Origin: an uncultured Rhodospirillaceae bacterium | GTDB taxonomy: Bacteria; Pseudomonadota; Alphaproteobacteria; Reyranellales; Reyranellaceae | Reading direction: 5' to 3' | Assembly: GCA_945952105.1 (NCBI GenBank) | Contig: CAMFGZ010000013.1 | Coordinates: forward strand, 62,001 to 126,000 | Length of the DNA stretch: 64,000 nt | Part shown: piece by piece, positions 36,730-45,448 of the stretch | Layout of the letters: every line of letters starts with the position of its first letter | Position numbering within the stretch: the first letter of the stretch is position 1 | The notes under the pieces: generated by a model | What the model saw: only the letters and a program-made list of their open reading frames with translations | Database searches by the model: none | Told to the model about the DNA's origin: nothing | Position numbers and translations under genes: made by a program

Positions 36730-37845
36730 ATGCGCGTGCTGCTGCACACGCCGCTGAAGGCGCCCGACAATCCCGTGCCGTCGGGCGACCGCGAGATGGC
36801 GCGGGGGCTGGTGCGCCTCCTCGAACGTCTCGGCCATGAGGTCCTGATGCCGGACCTGAGCCGGGTCGCGCCCGGGGCGCCGCCGGTTGCCAGCCATCTC
36901 GCGCTCGAACGGCGTGCGCGGGCACAGGCGACGAGACTGATCGCCCGCTGGCGGGCGTTGCCGGCCCTTCATCCGGAGCGCTTCGATCTCTGGCTCACCT
37001 ACCATTGCTATTACCGCAAGCCCGATTGGCTGGGTCCCGTCGTGTCGCGGGTGCTGGGCATTCCCTATGTGATCGTCGAAGCCTCGCACGCGCCGCGGCG
37101 CGCGCAGGGACCGACGCGGATCGGCCATCGCGCCGTCGAGCGCGCGCTGGCGGCGGCCGACCTGGTGCTGACGGTCAATCCGCGCGACGTGGCCGGCGTC
37201 AAGGCACGGCTGCGGACCGGGGCGCGCCAGCTCTGGCTCCCGCCCTTCATCGACGTCGCGCCGTTTCGCGTCCCCTCGCGCCGCGATCCAGGGCAGCCGC
37301 CCTTGTTGCTCAGCGTCGGCATGATGCGCACGCGCGACAAGCTCGAGTCCTACCGTGTGCTGGCCGCCGCGCTCGGCCTGCTGAAGGATCTCGACTGGCG
37401 GGCCTTGCTGGTGGGCGACGGACCGGCGCGGCCGGAGGTCGAGGCCTTGATGGCGCCGTTCGGGTCGCGGGTGCGCTTCGCCGGAGTCGTGCCGCATGCG
37501 GAACTGCCGGCGCTTTACGCCTCGGCGGACCTTTACCTTTGGCCCGCGATCAACGAAGCCTACGGCATGGCCTTTCTCGAAGCCCAGGCGACCGGCCTGC
37601 CCGTCGTCGCTGGCCGCACGGGGGGCGTTCCGGCCGTCGTCGCCGATGGCGTCAGTGGTCTGCTGACACCAATCGGCGATGCCGCCGCGTTTGCCGCCGC
37701 CGTTAGGCGCCTGCTCCAGGCACCGGCTGAACGCGCGCGTCTTGGCGCCGCTGCCGCCGCACGCGTCGCCACGCATCACGACGAGCGCGCGGCGGCGCAC
37801 GCGCTCGCGTCGGCCTTGGCGACATTGCCGGGCCTGCGGCCATGA
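36730..37845 (+). CDS. Glycosyltransferase family 4
   Basis: 371 residues from the ATG at 36730; an in-frame upstream extension would run into the preceding gene. MRVLLHTPLKAPDNPVPSGDREMARGLVRLLE is the acceptor-side start, followed by LTVNPRDVAGVKARL, LLSVGMMRTRDKLESYRVL, and the donor motif LYLWPAINEAYGMAFLEAQATGLPVVAG with both Glu residues. The stop overlaps the next gene as ATGA. Part of the glycan operon. Confidence 0.9.
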   Translation: MRVLLHTPLKAPDNPVPSGDREMARGLVRLLERLGHEVLMPDLSRVAPGAPPVASHLALERRARAQATRLIARWRALPALHPERFDLWLTYHCYYRKPDWLGPVVSRVLGIPYVIVEASHAPRRAQGPTRIGHRAVERALAAADLVLTVNPRDVAGVKARLRTGARQLWLPPFIDVAPFRVPSRRDPGQPPLLLSVGMMRTRDKLESYRVLAAALGLLKDLDWRALLVGDGPARPEVEALMAPFGSRVRFAGVVPHAELPALYASADLYLWPAINEAYGMAFLEAQATGLPVVAGRTGGVPAVVADGVSGLLTPIGDAAAFAAAVRRLLQAPAERARLGAAAAARVATHHDERAAAHALASALATLPGLRP

Positions 37846-38429
37846 GGGCGATGCCGTTCGCGATCCTGCGTCATGCGCCCACGGTCTGGAACGGCGAAGG
37901 CCGGCTTCAGGGTCTCACTGACACCTGTCTCAGTCCCGAAGGCGAGGCGGCCGCCCGGGCCTGGCGCCTGCCGCCGCCGGCCGATCGCTGGAAGCGGATG
38001 AGCAGTCCGCTGCAACGGGCGCGCCGCACGGCCGAGCTCATGCAGCCTTCGGCGGCAGTCGTCCTCGACTCGCGCCTGCGGGAGATGAGCTTCGGCCTCT
38101 GGGAAGGCTTCACGGTGAAAGAGCTGCGCGCGACCGGCGGCGAACAATTCGCGGCGGCCGAAGCGGCGGGGCTCGACTTCCATCCGCCGGGCGGCGAGTC
38201 GCCGCGCATGACGATGGTTCGCCTGTCCCGATGGAGCGCCACCCTGACCGAACCGGTGGTCGCGGTGTCGCACAAGGCCGCGATCCGGGCGCTGCTGGCG
38301 CTGGCGACCGGCTGGAACATGCTGGGGAGGCCGCCGCACAAGCTCGACTGGACAAGCGCCCACTTCTTCGTGGCTCACGAGGAGGGCCGTGTGTCGATCG
38401 AACGACTGAACGTGCCGCTTACGCCATGA
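37842..38429 (+). CDS. Histidine phosphatase-family protein
   Basis: 195 residues. Catalytic motif FAILRHAPTVWNGEGRLQG (Arg-His, with Ala-Pro replacing the usual Gly-Glu), SSPLQRARRTAELM, LREMSFGLWEGF and VVAVSHKAAIRALLAL, the second catalytic His. The fold removes phosphate from sugars, nucleotides or phosphoproteins. Sitting between two glycosyltransferase genes with ATGA overlaps at both ends, it probably dephosphorylates a sugar-phosphate or a glycan intermediate. That role is inferred from position only. Confidence 0.88.
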   Translation: MRAMPFAILRHAPTVWNGEGRLQGLTDTCLSPEGEAAARAWRLPPPADRWKRMSSPLQRARRTAELMQPSAAVVLDSRLREMSFGLWEGFTVKELRATGGEQFAAAEAAGLDFHPPGGESPRMTMVRLSRWSATLTEPVVAVSHKAAIRALLALATGWNMLGRPPHKLDWTSAHFFVAHEEGRVSIERLNVPLTP

Positions 38430-39604
38430 GCGCACGCGTCTTCTTCTATGTGCAGCACCTGCTCGGCATCGGCCATCTGCGCCGGGCCGCGACCCTGGCG
38501 CGGGCGATTTCCGCCGGCGGCTTCGACGTGCTGCTGGTCTCGGGCGGCGCGCCGGTCGACGGGCTGGCGCTGGGCGGCGCGCGGTTTCATCAGTTGCCGC
38601 CGCTGCGCGCGGCCGATGCGCGACTGAAGGATCTGGCGCAGCCCGACGGCACGCCGGTCGACGAAGCCTTTCGTGCAAAGCGCACACGGCAACTGCTCGC
38701 TTTGTTCGACGCCGAACAACCCGACATCCTGCTCACCGAGCAGTTTCCCTTCGGCCGCACGCAGCTTCGCTTCGAGCTGATGCCGCTGCTCGACGCCGCG
38801 CAGGACAGGACTTCCGCCCCTTGGATCGTGTCGTCGATCCGCGACGTGCTGCGCCGCACCGCTTCGCCGGCGCGCGTCGACGAGATGGTGCAGACCTTCG
38901 AGGCCTTCGACACGGTACTGGTCCATGCCGATCCTGCGCTGGTTCGTCTCGACGACAGTTTCCCCGCCTGGCCCGACATCCAGGATCGCGCGCTCTATAC
39001 CGGCTACGTCGCTGATTCGAGTGTCGAGCCGCCGCCGGAGATCGACTTGGGCAAGGGCGAGGTGGGCAAGGGCGAGGTGGGCAAGGGCGAGGTGATCGTC
39101 TCGGCCGGTGGCGGTGCCGTCGGCGCGCCGCTGCTTCAGGCCGCCCTCGCCGCACGGCCGCTCTCGCCGCTGGCCGATCGCCGCTGGCGGCTGCTGGTCG
39201 GGCCGAACATGCCGGACAGCGACGTCGTCGCGCTGCGCGCTTCGGCCGGAGAAGATGTCATCGTCGAGCCGGTACGTGCCGACTTTCCGTCGCTGCTGCG
39301 CAACGCGGCTCTTTCCATCTCTCAGGCAGGCTACAACACCGTGGTCGAGACGCTCTGCCACGGCGATCGTGCCGTGCTGGTGCCGTTCGGCACGGCGCGC
39401 GAAACCGAACAGGCCGATCGTGCGAGGGTGCTCGTCGAGCGCGGCATGGTCGCCGCCGTCGCGCCGGATGCGCTCTCGCCGGCAAGCCTCGCGGCGGCGA
39501 TCGCCAAGGCGTGGGCCGGCCCGTCGATCCGCAGCTTTCCGGCGGTGGATGCCAGGGGCGCCGCCGCCACGGTTGCGGCGCTGAAACAGATGGTGTCGCC
39601 ATGA
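38426..39604 (+). CDS. Predicted glycosyltransferase (GT-B, MurG-like) with a tandem repeat
   Basis: 392 residues. Start motif FFYVQHLLGIGHLRRAATLARAI parallels the first gene of the operon, and the donor region is SISQAGYNTVVETLCHGDRAVLVPFGTARETEQADRARVL, much like MurG/UGT enzymes. Between the two halves, residues 209-223 are three copies of GKGEV encoded by exact 15-bp repeats. It overlaps both neighbours by four bases. It looks like a diverged paralogue of the 34163-35440 product. Confidence 0.87.
   Translation: MSARVFFYVQHLLGIGHLRRAATLARAISAGGFDVLLVSGGAPVDGLALGGARFHQLPPLRAADARLKDLAQPDGTPVDEAFRAKRTRQLLALFDAEQPDILLTEQFPFGRTQLRFELMPLLDAAQDRTSAPWIVSSIRDVLRRTASPARVDEMVQTFEAFDTVLVHADPALVRLDDSFPAWPDIQDRALYTGYVADSSVEPPPEIDLGKGEVGKGEVGKGEVIVSAGGGAVGAPLLQAALAARPLSPLADRRWRLLVGPNMPDSDVVALRASAGEDVIVEPVRADFPSLLRNAALSISQAGYNTVVETLCHGDRAVLVPFGTARETEQADRARVLVERGMVAAVAPDALSPASLAAAIAKAWAGPSIRSFPAVDARGAAATVAALKQMVSP
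39049..39093 (+). repeat. Three exact 15-bp tandem repeats inside a glycosyltransferase gene
   Basis: The unit GGGCAAGGGCGAGGT occurs at 39049-39063, 39064-39078 and 39079-39093. Fifteen is a multiple of three, so changes in copy number would lengthen or shorten the linker between the two GT-B halves without breaking the frame. Confidence 0.9.
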
Positions 39605-40380
39605 GCCATTGGCAGGCGCTCGCCGACGAGGCCGCGCGGTGGGGCGAGTTGGGCCGCACGGCCGACCTCTGGTGGCGCGACGACGATGCCGTCGATGCCG
39701 GCGAACCGCTCGATCGCCTGCTCGCCATTGCGCGGGACACTTCCATGCCGCTCGCCCTCGCGGTCGTGCCGGCCAAGGCCACGGCGGCGCTGGCGAGTCG
39801 CGTCGCGAGCGAGGCGGGCGTCGACGTGCTGCAGCATGGCTATGCCCACACCAATCACGCGGTTGCCGCGGAGAAGAAGATCGAGATCGGCCTGCAGCGG
39901 CCGGCGATGCTGACCCTGGGTGAACTGGGCACCGGCTGGATGGCGCTGGAGCAACTGTTCGGATCGCGCGCACTGCCCGTCATGGTACCGCCATGGAACC
40001 GTATCGCGCCGGTCCTCGTCCCGACCCTGCCGGAGATCGGCTATCGCGGCCTGTCGACCTTCGGACCTCGTCCGCGAGTCCATCCGGTGCGCGGCCTTCT
40101 GCAGGTCAACACGCATGTCGACCTGATCGACTGGAAGGGCGGACGCCGGTTTGCCGGCGAGGAGATCGTGCTCGACGCGCTGGTCGCGTCTCTCGCACGC
40201 GCACGCGCGGGCGAAGGTGAGCCTGTCGGCGTACTCAGTCATCATCTTGCGATGGACGCCGGGGCGTGGGATTTCCTAAGGTCGTTGTGGGAAAAGATGA
40301 GCAGGCTGGAGAACGTTCGTGTGCGCCGCGCGCGCGACCTGTTCTCCGCTGAAGTCAGGGGTCAGGGAGGGCGCGGGTGA
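39601..40380 (+). CDS. Polysaccharide deacetylase-family protein
   Basis: 259 residues from the ATG overlapping the previous stop (ATGA). LWWRDDDAVDAGEPLDRLLAIA gives the Asp cluster for metal binding and catalysis, LQHGYAHTNH the His pair, and MVPPWNRI the downstream substrate-pocket motif of the NodB-like fold. LSHHLAMD supplies a late His. The size matches small NodB-type enzymes that remove acetyl groups from sugar chains. No signal peptide is visible, so it may act on a cytoplasmic lipid-linked intermediate. Confidence 0.88.
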   Translation: MSHWQALADEAARWGELGRTADLWWRDDDAVDAGEPLDRLLAIARDTSMPLALAVVPAKATAALASRVASEAGVDVLQHGYAHTNHAVAAEKKIEIGLQRPAMLTLGELGTGWMALEQLFGSRALPVMVPPWNRIAPVLVPTLPEIGYRGLSTFGPRPRVHPVRGLLQVNTHVDLIDWKGGRRFAGEEIVLDALVASLARARAGEGEPVGVLSHHLAMDAGAWDFLRSLWEKMSRLENVRVRRARDLFSAEVRGQGGRG

Positions 40381-40883
40381 ATTCCGCCGGTCTGCGCTAT
40401 CCGCAGAAGACGCTGGTTGCCGACTACACGCGCGCGGCGACGGGTGTCGTCCTGTGCGCCGCGCCCCTGCTGTTGCTCGACGTCAATCGCTGGCTGGCCG
40501 CCCTCCTGTTGGCGGGTCTCGCGCTCTTTGCTCTCTTTCTCGTCCGCACCGCGCTTCGTCACCGGACGCGCTACGTGCTGGGGCCGGACACGCTCTGTGC
40601 CGACGGACCCGCGGGCACGCTGGTGGAATGGAATCGTCTCGACCGGCTGAAGCTCAGCTACTTCTCGACCAAGCGTGACCGTTCGGATGGCTGGATGCAG
40701 CTCAGCGTGGGCTCGACAGGCGGCAGATTGATAAAGGTCGATTCGGCTCTGGAGGGCTTTCACGATATCGTGGAGCGGGCGGCGCAGGCGGCCGAGACCA
40801 CGGGCGCGCCGCTCAGCGACGCGACGCGGGCGAATCTGAGATCGATGGGCATCGTGGTCGTGGGTCAGGAAGAAACCGTATGA
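40377..40883 (+). CDS. Membrane protein of unknown function
   Basis: 168 residues from a GTG overlapping the previous stop (GTGA). Two close hydrophobic segments (ATGVVLCAAPLLLLDV and WLAALLLAGLALFALFLV) form a hairpin, followed by a soluble domain of about 105 residues with beta-rich character (YVLGPDTLCADGPAGTLVEWNRLDRLKLSYFS). That looks like a membrane-tethered PH-like domain, a guess from the pattern. It overlaps the following ABC ATPase gene by four bases. Its place in the operon suggests a glycan or transport accessory role. Confidence 0.78.
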   Translation: MNSAGLRYPQKTLVADYTRAATGVVLCAAPLLLLDVNRWLAALLLAGLALFALFLVRTALRHRTRYVLGPDTLCADGPAGTLVEWNRLDRLKLSYFSTKRDRSDGWMQLSVGSTGGRLIKVDSALEGFHDIVERAAQAAETTGAPLSDATRANLRSMGIVVVGQEETV

Positions 40884-42844
40884 AGGATCTGCTGCGCGTC
40901 GAGGACCTGACCGTCGAGTTCGGGGTGCACGAAGGCGTGCTGCGCGCCGTCGACAAGGTCTCGTTTTCAATCCCGCCCGGTGGCACCGTGGCTCTGGTCG
41001 GCGAATCGGGATCGGGCAAGTCGGTGTGCAGCCAGGCGATCATGGGTCTGCTGCCCCGCACGGCAAAGATCACGACCGGCTCGATCCTGTTCCAGGATCC
41101 GCGTGTCGATCAGGGCGTCGTCGACATTGCAAGCATCGATCGCTCCGGCCCGGCGATGCGGCGCATCCGCGGCGGCCAGATCTCGATCATCTTCCAGGAG
41201 CCGATGACCTCGCTGTCGGCGCTCCATACGGTTGGCGACCAGATCGGCGAGGCGGTCGAACTGCACGGCGCGCAGCCGGGTGGGCCGCTGGGCGGCAAGG
41301 CCGGCCGCAAGCTCAGCCGCGCCGAAATCGACGCGCTGACCTTCGACATGCTGCGCATGGTCGGCTTCCCCGATCCTAAGCGTGCGCTGCGCACCTATCC
41401 GTTCGAGCTCTCCGGCGGCCTGCGCCAGCGCGCCATGATCGCCATGGCGCTGGTCTGCCGTCCGGCGCTGCTGATCGCCGACGAACCGACGACCGCGCTC
41501 GACGTCACCATCCAGGCCCAGATCCTTCGCCTCATCAAGGACCTGCAGTCCGAGCTGGGCATGGCCCTGCTGATGATCACCCACGATCTCGGCGTGGTCG
41601 CCAACGTCGCCGACGACGTGGTCGTCATGTATCGCGGCAAGGTCGTCGAATCGGGAGATCTGCACGACATCTTCCGCGATCCGCAGCATCCCTATCTCCG
41701 CGCGCTCCTGCATGCGGTGCCGCGCTTCGACATGAAGCCCGGCGAGCGGCTGCAGCCGATCCGCGAGATCAAGGGGACGACCGGCCACCTGTTGAAAGAG
41801 AAGCCGGTTTCGGCCCCGACCCCGACTTTCAATCCCGACGCGCCGGTCCTGAAGGTGCGCCATGTGACCAAGACCTTCCGCATCCGCAAGGCCGACACGC
41901 TGATGGAACAGCTGATGGGTGGCGGCACGACGCGCTCGATCCGCGCCGTCAACGACGTGAGCTTCGACGTCGAGCGCGGCGAGTGCCTCGGCCTGGTGGG
42001 CGAATCGGGCTGCGGCAAGACCACGCTCAGCAAGATGCTGATGCGCGGCATCTCGGCGGACTCAGGGCAAGGCGGCCGGGTGATCTTCGACGACTGGGGC
42101 CGCAAGATCGACGTGATGAGCCTCGAGGGCGAGGAGCTGAACCGCTTCCGTACCAAACTGCAGTTCATCTTCCAGGATCCGTTCGGCTCGTTGAACCCGC
42201 GCATGACGGTCTTCGACATCCTGGTCGAGCCGCTGGTCATCCATAAGATCGGCGACGACGCCTACCGTCGCGAGATGGTGGCCGAGCTGATGGAGATGGT
42301 CGGCCTCGACCGCCGGCATCTCAGCCGCTATCCGCACTCCTTCTCCGGCGGCCAGCGCCAGCGCATCGGCATCGCGCGCGCGCTGGCGCTCAGGCCCGAC
42401 ATGGTGATCTGCGACGAGCCCGTCTCGGCGCTGGACGTCTCGATCCAGGCGCAGATCCTGAACCTGCTGAAGGATCTTCAGAAGCAGCTCGGCCTCACCT
42501 ATCTTTTCATCAGCCACAATCTCGCGGTGGTCGATTACATCGCCGACCGTATCGCGGTGATGTGCGCCGGCCGCCTGGTCGAACTGGCGCCGGCCGGCGA
42601 GCTGTTCCGCAATCCCATGCACCCCTACACCAAAGCCCTGCTCTCGGCGGTGCCGATGCCCGATCCCGACGCCCGCCTCGACCTCGGCGCGCTGATGGAG
42701 GGCAAGGCGTCGGATCCGAGCGTCTGGCCCGAGCCGTTCCGCGACGACGGCAAGACGCCACTTTTCTGGACCGAGGCCGAACCCGGCCATTACGTCCGCG
42801 TCTCGCGGCCAAATGGACACCCCGGCGGGCGAGAGGTGGTCTGA
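40880..42844 (+). CDS. Fused Opp-type ABC ATPase (DppD-DppF in one chain)
   Basis: 654 residues with two complete ATPase halves. First: Walker [56 protein letters not shown]. Second, from about residue 320: [53 protein letters not shown]. Both are canonical, unlike the exporter-type protein nearby. The usual C-terminal cysteine cluster is missing after the first half. It energises the permeases encoded next. It overlaps the preceding membrane-protein gene by four bases. Confidence 0.94.
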   Translation: MKDLLRVEDLTVEFGVHEGVLRAVDKVSFSIPPGGTVALVGESGSGKSVCSQAIMGLLPRTAKITTGSILFQDPRVDQGVVDIASIDRSGPAMRRIRGGQISIIFQEPMTSLSALHTVGDQIGEAVELHGAQPGGPLGGKAGRKLSRAEIDALTFDMLRMVGFPDPKRALRTYPFELSGGLRQRAMIAMALVCRPALLIADEPTTALDVTIQAQILRLIKDLQSELGMALLMITHDLGVVANVADDVVVMYRGKVVESGDLHDIFRDPQHPYLRALLHAVPRFDMKPGERLQPIREIKGTTGHLLKEKPVSAPTPTFNPDAPVLKVRHVTKTFRIRKADTLMEQLMGGGTTRSIRAVNDVSFDVERGECLGLVGESGCGKTTLSKMLMRGISADSGQGGRVIFDDWGRKIDVMSLEGEELNRFRTKLQFIFQDPFGSLNPRMTVFDILVEPLVIHKIGDDAYRREMVAELMEMVGLDRRHLSRYPHSFSGGQRQRIGIARALALRPDMVICDEPVSALDVSIQAQILNLLKDLQKQLGLTYLFISHNLAVVDYIADRIAVMCAGRLVELAPAGELFRNPMHPYTKALLSAVPMPDPDARLDLGALMEGKASDPSVWPEPFRDDGKTPLFWTEAEPGHYVRVSRPNGHPGGREVV

Positions 42845-42845
42845 C

Positions 42846-43844
42846 ATGCTGCAGTTCATTATCCGCCGCGTGCTGCTGATGATCCCGACGCTGTTCGTGA
42901 TCAGTGCACTCGTCTACTTCATCATCGACCTGCCGCCCGGCGATTGCGTGACCTCGCAGATCGAGGAGCTGCTGGCGCGCGGCGATCCCGACGCCCACGC
43001 CCGCGCCGCCGAGCTGCGCGATCTCTACGGCCTCAACCATCCGCTCTGGCTGCGCTACCTCGACTGGGTCGGCGGCATCTTCCGCTGGGACTTCGGCCTC
43101 TCGTGCCAGGATACGGTGCCGGTCGCCGACCTGATCAGCGAAAGGATGATGCTCACCATCATCATGGAGACCTGCACGATCGCCTTCATCTGGATCGTGT
43201 CCTTCATCATCGGCGTCTATGCCGCGACGCACCAATACAAGTGGGGCGATTACGTCGCCTCGTTCATCGGCTTCATCGGCCTGTCGATCCCGAACTTCCT
43301 GCTGGCACTGGTGCTGCTCTATGTCGGCAAGGTCTATTTCGGCCTGTCGATCGGCGGCCTGATGGACCCGGAATACATCGACAAGCCGCTGAGCTGGGGC
43401 AAGATCGTGTCGGTGATGCAGCACCTGATCATCCCGGTCATCGTGATCGGCATGTCGGGTACCGCCGGCATGATCCGCCGGCTGCGCGCCAACCTGCTCG
43501 ACGAACTGCAGAAGCAGTATGTCGTCACCGGCCGTGCCAAGGGCCTGCCGCCGATGAGGCTGCTGGTGAAGTACCCGCTGCGGCACGCCATCAACCCGTT
43601 CGTCGCCGACATCGGCGGCCTGCTGCCGGACGTCATCTCGGGCTCGGTCATCGTCTCGGTGGTGCTCTCGCTGCCCACGACCGGGCCGATGCTGCTGAGC
43701 GCGCTCAAGACCCAGGACGTCAACCTGGCCGCCACCTTCCTGCTGTTCGTGGCGGTCCTCACCGTCATCGGCATGCTGATCTCGGACCTGGCGCTCGCCG
43801 CGCTCGATCCGCGCATCCGCTTCGGCGCGACTTCGGAAAAGTGA
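42846..43844 (+). CDS. Opp-type ABC permease (B subunit)
   Basis: 332 residues from the ATG at 42846, one base after the ATPase stop. N-terminal LQFIIRRVLLMIPTLFVISALVYFIIDLPPGD, a long periplasmic loop with LRDLYGLNHPLWLRYLDWVGGIFRWDFGLS, and the EAA loop KQYVVTGRAKGLPPMRLLVKYPLRHAINPFVAD. DPEYIDKPLSWGK is a second extracytoplasmic loop. Typical for the family. It pairs with the 43852-45027 product. Confidence 0.93.
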   Translation: MLQFIIRRVLLMIPTLFVISALVYFIIDLPPGDCVTSQIEELLARGDPDAHARAAELRDLYGLNHPLWLRYLDWVGGIFRWDFGLSCQDTVPVADLISERMMLTIIMETCTIAFIWIVSFIIGVYAATHQYKWGDYVASFIGFIGLSIPNFLLALVLLYVGKVYFGLSIGGLMDPEYIDKPLSWGKIVSVMQHLIIPVIVIGMSGTAGMIRRLRANLLDELQKQYVVTGRAKGLPPMRLLVKYPLRHAINPFVADIGGLLPDVISGSVIVSVVLSLPTTGPMLLSALKTQDVNLAATFLLFVAVLTVIGMLISDLALAALDPRIRFGATSEK

Positions 43845-43851
43845 GGGTGCC

Positions 43852-45027
43852 ATGACCGACACGACACCCAATACGCCGCGCCGCGCCCCGCACTTCGTCT
43901 CCCAGGAGCCGTGGGATCCCTACGTCGCCGACAAGCTGACCGCCGAGCAGGAACGCTACTACATGGCGGGCCAGTGGAAGCTCATGTGGTGGCGCTTCCG
44001 CCGCCACAAGCCGGCCGTCGTCTCGCTGGCTTTCCTCCTGCTGATGTACTTCTCGACGCTCATCAGCGAGTTCATCGCCCCCTACGACCTGCACACGAGG
44101 CATTCGCGCTACATCTTCGCGGCCCCGCAATCGGTCCATCTGTTCCACGAGGGTTCCTTCCTCGGGCCGTTCGTCTACGGCCTCAAGATGGAGCGTGACC
44201 CGGCGACCCTGCAGCGCGTCTACTCGCCCGACACGACCAAGCCGCAGAAGCTGCGCTTCTTCTGCCTGGGCGAGAGCTACGAGTTCTGGGACCTGATCGA
44301 GGGACGGTTCCATTTCGTCTGCCCTCCGGAGGACGGCACTTTGTTCCTGCTGGGGACGGACCGATTGGGCAGGGACATGTTCAGCCGCATCGTCTACGCG
44401 GCGCGCATCTCGCTCACCATCGGCATCATCGGAATCGCCCTGTCCTTCGCGCTCGCCCTGGTCCTGGGCGGACTGGCGGGCTACTACGGCGGCTGGATCG
44501 ACAGCGTCGTCCAGCGATTGACGGAGATCATCAAGAGCTTCCCGCATCTGCCGCTCTGGCTGGCGTTGTCGGCGGCCCTGCCTGTCACCTGGTCGCCGCT
44601 GCTGGTCTATTTCGGCATCACCATCATTCTGGCGCTGCTCGACTGGCCGGGGCTGGGACGCGCCGTCCGCTCCAAGCTTCTGTCGCTGCGCGAGGAAGAT
44701 TACGCGGCGGCGGCCCAGATGATGGGCGCCAAGCCCGCCCGCATCATCGGCCGCCACCTGCTGCCGGGTTTCATGAGCCACCTGATCGCCTCGGCCACCC
44801 TGTCGATCCCGTCGATGATCCTGGCCGAGACCGCGCTGTCGTTCCTTGGGTTGGGGTTGCGGCCGCCGATCACGTCGTGGGGCGTGCTGCTGAACGAGGC
44901 GACGGACATCAACGTCGTGGCCGTGAACTGGTGGCTCATGCTGCCGGTGGTGCCGGTCATTCTGGTGATTCTCGCCTATCAGTTCATGGGCGACGGGATG
45001 CGAGACGCTGCGGACCCTTACGCGTAG
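43852..45027 (+). CDS. Opp-type ABC permease (C subunit) with enlarged periplasmic insert
   Basis: 391 residues, about 90 longer than usual. After a cytoplasmic N-terminus and TM1 (VVSLAFLLLMYFSTLISEFIA), residues 75-165 form an extra extracytoplasmic segment (HTRHSRYIFAAPQSVHLFHEG through FHFVCPPEDGTLFLLGTDRLGRD). The core has EEDYAAAAQMMGAKPARIIGRHLLPG and LSFLGLGLRPPITSWG. Some Opp-family permeases for larger ligands have such inserts. The stop lies inside a 40-bp palindrome. No binding-protein gene follows. Confidence 0.92.
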   Translation: MTDTTPNTPRRAPHFVSQEPWDPYVADKLTAEQERYYMAGQWKLMWWRFRRHKPAVVSLAFLLLMYFSTLISEFIAPYDLHTRHSRYIFAAPQSVHLFHEGSFLGPFVYGLKMERDPATLQRVYSPDTTKPQKLRFFCLGESYEFWDLIEGRFHFVCPPEDGTLFLLGTDRLGRDMFSRIVYAARISLTIGIIGIALSFALALVLGGLAGYYGGWIDSVVQRLTEIIKSFPHLPLWLALSAALPVTWSPLLVYFGITIILALLDWPGLGRAVRSKLLSLREEDYAAAAQMMGAKPARIIGRHLLPGFMSHLIASATLSIPSMILAETALSFLGLGLRPPITSWGVLLNEATDINVVAVNWWLMLPVVPVILVILAYQFMGDGMRDAADPYA

Positions 45028-45052
45028 GCGCGCGCGCCTACGCGTAAGGGTC
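45013..45052. repeat. Perfect 40-bp palindrome over the permease stop codon
   Basis: Every base from 45013 to 45052 pairs with its mirror: 20 bp arms, no loop, centre between 45032 and 45033. The arm starts GACCCTTACGCGTAGGC. The TAG stop of the permease gene (45025-45027) is inside. As RNA it would be a very stable hairpin that could act as a terminator or 3' protection; there is no T-run. Confidence 0.85.
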
Positions 45053-45056
45053 GGCG

Positions 45057-45253
45057 GGCGGCAGGGCCTTCTGAGGCCCGAGAGCCCGCACGGCTCAGAA
45101 CGGATGAGGGTGCCGAAACACCCTCAAGCCTCTGAAATCCTTATCTATTCTGCACCGAGCAGGCTCTCGGGCCTTCGTCGCTGCGCTCCTGCAGGCCCTG
45201 CCGCCTGCCTTGGGCTACAGGCCGGGTCGCTGCGCGCCCGGCCTGTAGCCCAA
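45057..45253. repeat. Nested inverted repeats / composite intergenic element, copy B
   Basis: Outer 12-bp arms 45057-45068 and 45194-45205 enclose 13-bp arms 45074-45086 and 45162-45174, which enclose an 8-bp hairpin 45105-45112 with 45119-45126; all are exact. A separate 17-bp hairpin follows, 45210-45226 with 45237-45253 and a 10-base loop. The stretch 45134-45169 matches 28/36 with 28117-28152. No open reading frame of note is inside. Confidence 0.7.
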
Positions 45254-45309
45254 ATACCCCGGTTTTGCCCTATTTGGGCCTAGCGACCGCCACCCGGCCT
45301 ATCCATCTT

Positions 45310-45413
45310 CAACTGGTATCTCCCCCGAACGTGGTCCCCCCAAAGCCACGTTCTAGCCTCCTCGGAGGCGCTCAGGCCGTCATCTCACTCTCCCCCGAGA
45401 TGACGGCCTTTTT
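45310..45413 (+). ncRNA. Candidate small RNA with C-rich (anti-Shine-Dalgarno-like) loops
   Basis: Upstream of ccmA. The first hairpin, 45327-45334 with 45346-45353 (GAACGTGG and CCACGTTC), has a TCCCCCC loop and is preceded by CTCCCCC. A single-stranded CCTCCTCGG-like stretch follows. The second hairpin, 45374-45386 with 45397-45409, has an ACTCTCCCCC loop and runs into a T-run. C-rich loops plus a terminator are the pattern of alphaproteobacterial trans-acting sRNAs that pair with ribosome sites. The 5' end is not defined; no strong promoter was found. Confidence 0.45.
45374..45413 (+). terminator. Rho-independent terminator
   Basis: Perfect 13-bp stem (AGGCCGTCATCTC with GAGATGACGGCCT), 10-base loop, followed by five T. 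It lies 36 bp before the ccmA ATG, so it would end a transcript arriving from upstream (the glycan operon or the candidate sRNA) and insulate or attenuate the ccm operon. Confidence 0.8.
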
Positions 45414-45448
45414 CTTTGCCTGCCGTCGACATGCTAGGACGGCGCCCC

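Noticed and set aside
39049..39093. Short tandem repeats as a CRISPR-like array
   Set aside because: Units are contiguous, have no spacers and encode an in-frame peptide repeat.
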